A stretch of DNA of 7,647 bases from an uncultured Woeseiaceae bacterium (lineage in GTDB: Bacteria > Pseudomonadota > Gammaproteobacteria > Steroidobacterales > Woeseiaceae). Of the stretch, positions 1-5,650 are shown piece by piece (positions within the stretch are counted from its first letter, which is position 1; each line of letters opens with the position of its first letter). The stretch is taken from positions 1-7,647 of the forward strand of contig CALZHX010000295.1 of the NCBI GenBank assembly GCA_945787435.1. Direction: 5' to 3'. The notes under the pieces were generated by a model. It did no database searches and was not told the origin of the DNA. It saw only the letters and a program-made list of their open reading frames with translations. The translations under genes were made by a program, and so were the position numbers.

Positions 1-2
1 GT

Positions 3-521
3 ACGGAGCGCATTGCCGAGGTTTGCGATCTAATGGACTGGGACGACGATAAGATCGTCGTCAACCTGCAGGGCGATGAGCCGACTATGCCTGCTGCACT
101 GATCGATCAGTGCGCGGGGCTGTTACAGCAAAGCTCAGCCGATATTGCGACGCTGGCGTCGCCGATTGCGTCCCAGGAAGATTTCGAAAATCCGAACGTT
201 GTGAAAGTCGTCCTTGCGGACGACGGCGACGCAATCTACTTTAGCCGTGCGGCGATACCTTATGCGAGAGTGGGCGATCACGCGATCAAAGCCCGGTCGG
301 CCGCCTTGCACCACCATGGAATCTACGCGTATCGCTGTGGTGTGCTGCGTCGACTGGTTGCAACCGAGCCATCAGAAATCGAGGTGTGCGAACAGCTCGA
401 GCAACTGCGCGCGTTGTCGCTTGGCATGAAGATTCGTGTCGCGGTCCCGGTGGAGCGTCCCGGCCCCGGGGTCGACACCGAAGAAGACCTGGCGGCCGCA
501 GCGGCTAAATTGCCGCACTAA
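3..521 (+). CDS. kdsB: 3-deoxy-manno-octulosonate cytidylyltransferase (CMP-KDO synthetase), 5'-truncated
   Basis: Activates KDO with CTP to give CMP-KDO, the donor for the inner core of lipopolysaccharide, in the cytoplasm. The reading frame is open from the window edge, so the N-terminus with the CTP-binding loop is missing. About 172 residues are visible, against roughly 250 for the family. Family landmarks seen in order are a start matching the GT(D/E)RIAEV segment, then VVNLQGDEP, FSRAAIPYAR, HHHGIYAYR, the EIEVCEQLEQLRAL stretch, and the C-terminal PGPGVDTEEDL that matches the usual PGVDTPEDL. The internal ATG at 33 is not the start, because the conserved RIAEV segment lies before it. 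It ends 32 bp before the next gene. It probably belongs to a different transcription unit, since a promoter-like palindrome fills the gap. Confidence 0.95.
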   Translation, partial: TERIAEVCDLMDWDDDKIVVNLQGDEPTMPAALIDQCAGLLQQSSADIATLASPIASQEDFENPNVVKVVLADDGDAIYFSRAAIPYARVGDHAIKARSAALHHHGIYAYRCGVLRRLVATEPSEIEVCEQLEQLRALSLGMKIRVAVPVERPGPGVDTEEDLAAAAAKLPH

Positions 522-534
522 CTCGCTGTTTTGC

Positions 535-543
535 TGTCATAAT
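535..543 (+). promoter_or_regulatory. Candidate extended -10 promoter (TGTCATAAT)
   Basis: TG at 535-536, one base, then CATAAT at 538-543, a five-of-six match to TATAAT, gives an extended -10 element. No convincing -35 lies 16-18 bp upstream, which extended -10 promoters tolerate. Transcription would begin near 550-551, only 3-4 nt before the ATG at 554, so the mRNA would be nearly leaderless. This fits the lack of a Shine-Dalgarno sequence before that ATG. Inferred from sequence only. Confidence 0.4.
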
Positions 544-557
544 TGCTGCAATTATGA
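537..557 (+). promoter_or_regulatory. Perfect 10-1-10 palindrome, candidate Zur/Fur-family operator
   Basis: The arms TCATAATTGC (537-546) and GCAATTATGA (548-557) are exact reverse complements around T547. The inner part has the 9-1-9 geometry of Fur-superfamily boxes, with an ATAAT/ATTAT core like the Fur consensus, though the central GC pairs differ. It overlaps the candidate -10 and the start codon at 554, so a bound dimer would block initiation. The downstream genes are for metal uptake, making Zur (zinc) the first guess and Fur the second. The palindrome is seen directly; the regulator is inferred. Confidence 0.5.
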
Positions 558-850
558 GTAGCGTATTCGGAAAGTCCCGTCGGTTTATCAGCGTGTTGCT
601 TATTGCGCTGTTGATCGGCGTGCAAACGATTTCGATAGCTCATGCCTATGAGCACGATCCTGAGTCCATTCAGGGCACAGCGTGCGCCACCTGCGTCAGC
701 GTCAACCAGCTAGCGGCAGCGGCTATCGACAGCGGCCAGGCCACGGCACCTCCTGGGTTCGATTTTGTATTCGGCAATGATCGTCCGATCCTCATTGCGA
801 TTGTCGATCTGTGTGCTCCGCGTGTGCGAGGACCGCCCGCAGCCCCCTGA
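554..850 (+). CDS. Small exported CxxC protein, DUF2946-like, heading the metal-uptake operon
   Basis: A 98-residue protein with a basic N-terminus and a hydrophobic stretch (about residues 11-26) ending in AHA (29-31), which looks like a Sec signal peptide. The mature part starts YEHDPESIQ and carries CATC (Cys44, Cys47), with His30 and His34 nearby. A third Cys (87) sits before an RVRGPP tail. Short exported proteins with a His/Cys cluster and a C-terminal R-x-R-x-PP-like tail are typical of the DUF2946 group, often found beside metal genes. Assignment is by resemblance and function is unknown; periplasmic metal binding is a guess. No Shine-Dalgarno precedes the ATG, but there is no better start that keeps the whole signal peptide. 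The porin gene begins 67 bp downstream. Confidence 0.72.
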   Translation: MSSVFGKSRRFISVLLIALLIGVQTISIAHAYEHDPESIQGTACATCVSVNQLAAAAIDSGQATAPPGFDFVFGNDRPILIAIVDLCAPRVRGPPAAP

Positions 851-851
851 C

Positions 852-869
852 AAAATACCAAGTTATTTT
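852..869 (+). repeat. AT-rich inverted repeat upstream of the porin gene
   Basis: AAAATA (852-857) and TATTTT (864-869) are exact inverted copies with a 6-bp spacer. The right arm runs into an unbroken T-tract (866-873). It lies about 50 bp before the porin start and might be a second operator or promoter-bending element. It does not share its sequence with the palindrome at 537-557. AT-rich repeats of this length occur by chance, so this is weakly supported. Confidence 0.25.
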
Positions 870-874
870 TTTTG

Positions 875-897
875 GCGGCGCCGCAGGTTCGCGCCGC
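875..897 (+). other. GC-rich hairpin in the porin leader
   Basis: GCGGCGC (875-881) and GCGCCGC (891-897) form a perfect 7-bp stem with a 9-nt loop. The run of eight T lies before the stem, not after it, so this is not a normal rho-independent terminator on either strand. It ends seven bases before the porin's Shine-Dalgarno (CAGGGTG, 904-910). It could stabilise the 5' end of a processed porin mRNA or mark a leader. The structure is seen; the role is inferred. Confidence 0.4.
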
Positions 898-917
898 AAG
901 ACTCAGGGTGATTTCCA

Positions 918-2033
918 ATGAGAACAATTTCAGTAGTTGTAGCTTTGCTGCTACTCGGCACACACATGCCTGTCGTCCATGCACAGGATCTTGAGGATGA
1001 GGTTGCCGAGTTGCGAGCCCTCCTTACAGAAGTTCAACAGAATTACGAGGCGCGAATCAGCGATCTCGAGATCCGTCTCGCGAAAGCGGAACAGCTTGCC
1101 AGCGGCGCCAGAAGAGAAGCCACAGAGGCGTTCGACATAGCTGAGCAGACTGCAATCGACCAGTCCGCCGGCACGTCGGCGGCCAATACGTTTAACCCGG
1201 CGCTTGGCGCCGTCCTGTCCGGGGTATATTCGGACAATGACGGCTTTGAACTCGGTGAAGCCGAGGTAAATCTCAAGGCCGATGTCGACGACAAGTTCTT
1301 TGGCAACCTGACGTTTGCCGTTGGTGAGGAAGGCGGTGAGGGCGAAATCGAGCTCGAAGAAGCCTGGTTGCAGACGACAAGCCTTCCCGGTGGCGCGACT
1401 TTGAGGGGAGGGCGGTTCTTCTCTGGGGCCGGATACCTTAACGAATTCCACCGCCACGTTGATGATTTCGTGGATCGACCACTGCCGTACCAGGCGTTCT
1501 ATGACGGGCAGTACAAAGTTGATGGATTGCAGGCGAGATGGGTAGCGAAAACATCCATGTTGTTCGAGCTTGGGGCTGAGGCATCGACCAGCGGAGAGAC
1601 TCTGCTCGCGAACTTTGGTGGCGATATCGGAGCGAGCAACAGTTGGCAAGTCGGATTGTCGTGGGTCAAGACCGATCCGGATGCGCTCATCGGCGACGGC
1701 GAGTTGGCCCTGGTGGACTTCGTATGGAAGTGGGCGCCGAACGGAAATTCAGGGCTGCGAAATTTCAAGCTGCAGGGTGAGTACTTCAGCAGCGAAGAGA
1801 GCGGCTGGTATCTGCAGGGCGTCTGGCAGTTTCTGCCGCAGTGGCGGGCCGGATTGCGTCACGACACGGTGGAAGACGCGGATCGGGACAGCCTGATGCT
1901 TGACTGGTCACCCAGTGAATACAGCCGTCTGCGCCTGCAGTACACCAACGATCGTGTGTTCGCCGAGACAGATGACCAGTGGTTCCTGCAGTACATCATG
2001 AGCCTGGGCGCGCATGGCGCGCACCAGTTTTGA
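918..2033 (+). CDS. Outer-membrane porin with N-terminal coiled coil, probably for metal uptake
   Basis: A 371-residue protein. Residues 1-22 form a signal peptide ending VVHA before Gln23. Residues about 24-62 show a heptad-like pattern (LEDEVAELRALLTEV, then ISDLEIRLAKAEQL) typical of the trimerising coiled coil of some porins. From about residue 93 the sequence alternates as in transmembrane beta-strands, with many aromatic-ended strands and acidic loops, and it ends in Phe371, the usual C-terminal outer-membrane signature. It resembles the phosphate-selective-porin-like proteins encoded next to zinc transporters, sometimes called zinc-regulated outer-membrane porins. Possible metal ligands are HRHVDD (178-183) and the C-terminal AHGAHQF. 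The Shine-Dalgarno CAGGGTG lies 7 nt before the ATG. The binding-protein gene starts 10 bp downstream. The porin call is firm; the substrate is inferred from context. Confidence 0.78.
   Translation: MRTISVVVALLLLGTHMPVVHAQDLEDEVAELRALLTEVQQNYEARISDLEIRLAKAEQLASGARREATEAFDIAEQTAIDQSAGTSAANTFNPALGAVLSGVYSDNDGFELGEAEVNLKADVDDKFFGNLTFAVGEEGGEGEIELEEAWLQTTSLPGGATLRGGRFFSGAGYLNEFHRHVDDFVDRPLPYQAFYDGQYKVDGLQARWVAKTSMLFELGAEASTSGETLLANFGGDIGASNSWQVGLSWVKTDPDALIGDGELALVDFVWKWAPNGNSGLRNFKLQGEYFSSEESGWYLQGVWQFLPQWRAGLRHDTVEDADRDSLMLDWSPSEYSRLRLQYTNDRVFAETDDQWFLQYIMSLGAHGAHQF
2005..2031 (+). terminator. Stem-loop plus T4, possible attenuator between porin and binding protein
   Basis: TGG-GCGCGC (2005-2013) pairs with GCGCGC-A-CCA (2017-2026): nine base pairs with a single bulged A and a 3-nt ATG loop. 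Four T follow (2028-2031). It lies within the last codons of the porin gene and ends just before the Shine-Dalgarno of the next gene at 2032. The T-run is short, so at most it is a leaky terminator or an mRNA-stabilising structure that would favour the porin over the transporter. Confidence 0.35.
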
Positions 2034-2043
2034 GGACAGTCGT

Positions 2044-2916
2044 ATGAAATCGCTGCTTCTGTTGATTACGATTCTGTTGCTTCCGGCGGGTGCGAGTGCG
2101 CTTGAGGTTTTTGCCTGCGAACCCGAGTGGGCCTCTCTCGTCAGCGAGCTGGCTGGAGAGGATGCCGATGTCACGATTGCGACAACGGCGTTTCAGGACC
2201 CGCATCGCTTGCAGGCCAAGCCGAGTCTGATCGCAGCCATCCGCAAGGCGGATCTTGTAGTTTGCACCGGCGCAGATCTGGAAATCGGCTGGTTGCCGTT
2301 GTTATTGCGCCGTGGCGGTAATCCCGAGATCTTCATGGCGTCAGATTTTGTGCGCAAACTGGAGGTGCCCCAGGTTATCAGCCGATCGCAAGGCGACATC
2401 CATCCGCAAGGCAATCCGCACGTGCATCTCGATCCACGCAATATTCGCAGGGTCGCCGTGGCGCTGACCGAACAACTCGCAGCGATGGATACAAAGAACG
2501 CGGTGGACTACAACGCGCGACTTGCTGACTTCCAGGAACGTTGGTCTGACGCCCTCGCGTCCTGGGATCAGCGGGTAATGTCGCTTGCGGGACTCGAGGT
2601 CGCAACGCACCATCGAAGTTTTAGCTATCTTGCGAACTGGATTGGCCTTGATATTGTGGCAACGATTGAATCGAAGCCGGGTATTCCGCCAAGTGGGGCC
2701 CAGCTTGCGTCGTTACTGGAAAGACTGAGCGTCAATCCACCCGTAGTCGTTATTCGTACACCGTACGAAAACGAGAAGCCGTCGTTGTGGTTGAACAAAC
2801 GCCTCTCGGTACCGGCCATTCAATTGCCTTATACGATATCGGGCAATGCCGCGGTGACTGACCTGTTTACGCTGTTTGACGAGACGCTGAGAATCCTGGA
2901 AGAGCACCAGACATGA
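2044..2916 (+). CDS. Periplasmic metal (zinc-type) ABC transporter substrate-binding protein, ZnuA/TroA family
   Basis: Binds a divalent metal in the periplasm and hands it to the membrane permease. From the ATG at 2044 it has 290 residues, with a signal peptide (MKSLLLLITILLLPAGASA). This start is preceded by GAGGA (2032-2036); the upstream in-frame ATG at 2014 would add residues before the signal peptide and has no such site. Family metal ligands are visible: His54 in QDPHRLQ, His126 in NPHVHLDP, and His190 in THHRSFSYLANWIGL, followed by the ESKPGIPPSGAQL segment. The usual C-terminal Asp ligand is not apparent; that region reads LPYTISGN (261-268). The His-rich loop of classical ZnuA is absent, replaced by a short GDIHPQG. 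The stop overlaps the permease start by 4 bp (ATGA), so the two are translationally coupled. Zinc is favoured over manganese because of three His, but this is not certain. Confidence 0.88.
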   Translation: MKSLLLLITILLLPAGASALEVFACEPEWASLVSELAGEDADVTIATTAFQDPHRLQAKPSLIAAIRKADLVVCTGADLEIGWLPLLLRRGGNPEIFMASDFVRKLEVPQVISRSQGDIHPQGNPHVHLDPRNIRRVAVALTEQLAAMDTKNAVDYNARLADFQERWSDALASWDQRVMSLAGLEVATHHRSFSYLANWIGLDIVATIESKPGIPPSGAQLASLLERLSVNPPVVVIRTPYENEKPSLWLNKRLSVPAIQLPYTISGNAAVTDLFTLFDETLRILEEHQT

Positions 2917-3689
2917 ACGGATTCGAACTTGGCATCATTGCCCCGGCCTTTGTCGCAAGCCTGATCGTCCTCAGTACACACGTGCCGCTCGGTACGGAGG
3001 TCTTGCGGCGCGGCATCATTTTCATCGATCTGGCTATTGCCCAGGTTGCCGGTCTTGGTGTGATCGCAGCGGACACGATGGGTTGGGAAGCAGAAGGATG
3101 GATGGTGCAGATCGCCGCCGTATCGGCAGCCCTGCTGGCAGCGTCTATATTGCACTGGACCGACAAACGCTGGCCGGAGGTTCAGGAGGCGTTGATCGGC
3201 GTGTCATTCGTCCTCGCAGCGACGGCGGGCATCCTCGTTCTTTCCGGCAATCCTCACGGTGGCGAGCACCTGAAGGAACTGCTCGTTGGCCAAATCCTGT
3301 GGGTGAACTTCGACCAACTGTTGCCGGCGGCGCTGATCAGTATTGCAGTGCTCGCCGCGTGGTTGTTGATGCGTGATCGTGTCAGCGGCTTCGGTTTCTA
3401 CGCCATGTTCGCGTTTGCAGTGACAGCCTCGGTTCAGCTGGTCGGAATCTACCTTGTTTTCGCCAGCCTGATCATTCCTGCACTTGCCACGCGGCGGATA
3501 AACCGGCATGGGATTCGCATCGCGTGCGGCTACGGTGTTGGCATACTCGGTTGTCTCACCGGACTGGTCGTCTCGGTCATAGCAGATCTGCCGGCCGGCG
3601 CTGTCATTGTCTGGTGTCTCGCCGTGGTCGCTATCCTGTTCGCTCGATTTGTGGTTTCCTCAGTATCTTCGTTTAACGAATCCGATTGA
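2913..3689 (+). CDS. Metal ABC transporter permease, ABC-3 family (ZnuB/TroC-like)
   Basis: Inner-membrane channel subunit that takes metal from the binding protein. It has 258 residues and about seven or eight hydrophobic segments, roughly at 7-22, 34-53, 63-80, 91-110, 133-152, 162-190, 203-223 and 228-248. Family features are FIDLAIAQVAGLGV (37-50, matching the usual hA.aHaa..G region), the LLVGQIL element (124-130), and the strongly conserved SVQLVGIYLVFASLIIPALAT (173-193). A His-containing loop, GNPHGGEH (112-119), faces one side of the membrane. It is translationally coupled to the binding protein through the ATGA overlap. An ATPase would normally lie beside it, but the next gene is unrelated and none occurs in the window, so one must be supplied from elsewhere if the system works. 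Confidence 0.88.
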   Translation: MNGFELGIIAPAFVASLIVLSTHVPLGTEVLRRGIIFIDLAIAQVAGLGVIAADTMGWEAEGWMVQIAAVSAALLAASILHWTDKRWPEVQEALIGVSFVLAATAGILVLSGNPHGGEHLKELLVGQILWVNFDQLLPAALISIAVLAAWLLMRDRVSGFGFYAMFAFAVTASVQLVGIYLVFASLIIPALATRRINRHGIRIACGYGVGILGCLTGLVVSVIADLPAGAVIVWCLAVVAILFARFVVSSVSSFNESD

Positions 3690-3708
3690 GTTCCGTGTAA
3701 AGACGGCT

Positions 3709-4800
3709 ATGAGACTGAAAAACCTCATTATTCTCCTGGTGATGCCGTTCTGTGCCTGGGCGCAGGACAACCCGTCAGGGGAAAAGCACCCGCTTTTTCG
3801 AAACGACAACATCCTCAGGGCCGTGCTGACCGCACCCATCTCGCAGGCCTACGCGCAACGCCATCAGGACGTACGTATCTATTTCCCGGGGCAGTGGACC
3901 TACATTGATGAGGACGGCGAGACCAGGCGTCTGCAGGCATCAATACGCACACGTGGTCATTTTCGTCGTGAGGTCTGCCAGTTCCCGCCACTGCAACTCA
4001 ATTTCAAGAAGTCTGAGGTCAAGGGCACGCTGTTCGCCGGGCAAGACAAAGTGAAGCTGGTGGCACCATGCAAGGACGGCGACCGTTACCAGCAATACGT
4101 TGTGCTCGAGTACCTTGCCTATCGCATGCTACAGATCCTGACTGATCACAGTTTTTCGACGCGACTTGTCCGACTCAGCTACGTGGACCACGACGAGCAA
4201 CTCGATTCGCGGACCGATATCGCATTTCTAATCGAAGATGATTCGGACATGGCCAAACGGCTTAATCTCGATCGCCTGCACTTGAATATCGTGCGTTACG
4301 CGCAGCTCGACCATCCGCGATTAGCCATCGCGCAGATCTTCCAGTTCATGATTGCGAACAACGACTACTCAGTCATCAAGCCATCCGGTGACGACGACTG
4401 TTGTCACAACATTGAGTTGCTGGGTATTGAAGAGGCAGAGTATGGTGTTATTCCGGTGCCGTTTGACTTTGATTTTTCCGGGTTTGTGAACGCAACGTAT
4501 GCGGCGCCGCCCAGCCAGATTCCTATTCGTGACGTGCGTTCTCGGTACTACTACGGGCTGTGCCAACCGCGTCCAATACTCGATGCAGCGATTGCACATG
4601 CGCAGCTCAAGCGTGAGGAAATATTTGCACTGCTTGACAATACGGCGGAACTTGAAGAGAAGATCCGGGAAAAATCGATTGAGTACGTTAAAGAGTTCTA
4701 CGAAGTGATCGATAGCCCGGAATTAACGGATAGGTTGATCATCGAGCGCTGCCGCGGCGAAAACCTGATGAAGCGTCATTTCGACATAGCTACAGATTAG
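3709..4800 (+). CDS. Secreted protein of unknown function, divergent CotH kinase-like
   Basis: A 363-residue protein with a signal peptide (MRLKNLIILLVMPFCAWA, cut before Gln19), which fixes the start at 3709. An in-frame ATG at 3607 would bury the signal peptide and overlap the permease by 83 bp. There is no strong Shine-Dalgarno. The layout recalls CotH-type atypical kinases: SIRTRGHFRR (78-87) with a following FPPLQLNFKK strand, KVKLVAPC (114-121), an alpha-rich VVLEYLAYRML, then MIANNDYSVIKP (214-225) and VPFDFDFSGFVN (250-261). Asp219 and Asp253/255 sit where a catalytic and a metal-binding Asp would be expected. An odd DDDCCHN (228-234) lies between them. I recall similar hypothetical proteins carrying PxDFDxSG in Proteobacteria and Bacteroidetes. 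Kinase activity is only inferred. It lies 19 bp after the permease gene and overlaps the convergent DUF4956 gene by 11 bp. Confidence 0.7.
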   Translation: MRLKNLIILLVMPFCAWAQDNPSGEKHPLFRNDNILRAVLTAPISQAYAQRHQDVRIYFPGQWTYIDEDGETRRLQASIRTRGHFRREVCQFPPLQLNFKKSEVKGTLFAGQDKVKLVAPCKDGDRYQQYVVLEYLAYRMLQILTDHSFSTRLVRLSYVDHDEQLDSRTDIAFLIEDDSDMAKRLNLDRLHLNIVRYAQLDHPRLAIAQIFQFMIANNDYSVIKPSGDDDCCHNIELLGIEEAEYGVIPVPFDFDFSGFVNATYAAPPSQIPIRDVRSRYYYGLCQPRPILDAAIAHAQLKREEIFALLDNTAELEEKIREKSIEYVKEFYEVIDSPELTDRLIIERCRGENLMKRHFDIATD

Positions 4801-5578
4801 ATGCCGACCCCGTCGATTCCGTCTGGGCGTCTCTTGCGGCCGCTTTGGCCGCCTTCGCCTGCTTCTTCCGAATGTCACGTTGCACGACATGCTGTGATTC
4901 GAGCCCGTCACCATACGCGCATACGGCCGATGCTGCGTAGTTGAAGAACACTGTCAGCACGACTGCGATCTCGATCGACTTGATGCCAGCCGCGATGCCG
5001 ACACCGATCGATGACAGAATGAAAAGTGTGTCGAACGTATCGCTTAGTGCCCGCCGGAAGCGCACGCCGGCTACGATGCCAGCGAGGCTAAAAGCGAGAG
5101 CGAGGCTGTGCTGGACGACCGTGACGATACCTGCAACGACGGCCGGGAGCACAAGTGTCGTGGTGTCGATCGAATGGTCATAGATGCTGTCGGTATGAAT
5201 CGACTTATATACCCAGGAGACCGGTAGCATGAGTAACAAGGTGGCTAACATCGAGTAAAACAGCGAGATCGCGCCACGCAGCCAGGCTGGTCCCTGGGCG
5301 ACACGCGCCCGGGTCGTCTCGGTTACGATATCCCCGAGTTCCTCGTCATCGGCACTGAGAAAGGCTTCTTCGAGGTCGTACACCTCGGAACTGCCGTAAT
5401 TGGCGATGTCTCCGACACCGCCCAGCGGCAGTTCGTCGACGATGGCCGGATTAATAAAGATGGCGAGAGCAACGATAGCCGTGAGAATTGCATAATAGAT
5501 CGTGATCTTGATGACCACGCGGTGAATAACCTTGCGGTGGCCGGCCAGAACCTGTGCCATTCTATGTTGTTCGTTCAT
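4790..5578 (-). CDS. DUF4956 family inner-membrane protein
   Basis: A 262-residue membrane protein of unknown function. It has hydrophobic segments at about 22-42, 103-123, 141-160, 184-199 and 202-222. An acidic segment (about 45-100, rich in Asp/Glu) lies between the first two, and a basic, Ala/Lys-rich tail (236-250) ends the protein. The diagnostic stretch is LPVSWVYKSI, DTTTLVLPAVVAGIVTVVQ and SLALAFSLAGIVAGVRFRRAL (158-178), followed by the GVGIAAGIKSIEIAVV motif, matching the DUF4956 pattern as I know it. An AAGG about 7 nt upstream of the ATG serves as ribosome-binding site. It follows the M20 peptidase gene on the same strand after 72 bp. DUF4956 genes are often near CotH-like and polyphosphate-polymerase (VTC-domain) genes, which makes the CotH-like neighbour meaningful. 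The family call is good; the function is unknown. Confidence 0.83.
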   Translation of the reverse strand: MNEQHRMAQVLAGHRKVIHRVVIKITIYYAILTAIVALAIFINPAIVDELPLGGVGDIANYGSSEVYDLEEAFLSADDEELGDIVTETTRARVAQGPAWLRGAISLFYSMLATLLLMLPVSWVYKSIHTDSIYDHSIDTTTLVLPAVVAGIVTVVQHSLALAFSLAGIVAGVRFRRALSDTFDTLFILSSIGVGIAAGIKSIEIAVVLTVFFNYAASAVCAYGDGLESQHVVQRDIRKKQAKAAKAAARDAQTESTGSASNL

Positions 5579-5650
5579 TGGGCAACCTTAGTGGCTAGAC
5601 TCCCCGATAGCAATCAGGACCTTCGTCCAGCGGTACAGCTCGCTTGTTCT
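5579..5650 (-). other. Intergenic gap between M20 peptidase and DUF4956 genes
   Basis: This 72-bp gap holds only the AAGG ribosome-binding site near the DUF4956 start and a tiny 4-bp inverted repeat (GGAC/GTCC). I see no terminator with a T-run, so read-through from the peptidase gene into DUF4956 is plausible. Confidence 0.5.

Noticed and set aside
864..897. T-tract plus hairpin as a rho-independent terminator
   Set aside because: The T-run is 5' of the stem on the plus strand and would be an A-run 3' of it on the minus strand, so neither orientation fits.
951..1649. 232-codon minus-strand open frame
   Set aside because: Antisense to the porin gene, no signal peptide or recognisable motif, no ribosome-binding site; the porin has a signal peptide, coiled coil and terminal Phe.
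2014..2043. Earlier ATG for the binding protein
   Set aside because: Would place residues before the signal peptide and lies in the loop of a stable hairpin; the ATG at 2044 has GAGGA at proper spacing.
3607..3708. Earlier ATG for the CotH-like protein
   Set aside because: Would overlap the permease by 83 bp and hide a clean signal peptide that starts at 3709.
5619..5632. GGAC/GTCC inverted repeat between peptidase and DUF4956 genes
   Set aside because: Only four base pairs and no T-run; too weak to call a terminator or operator.
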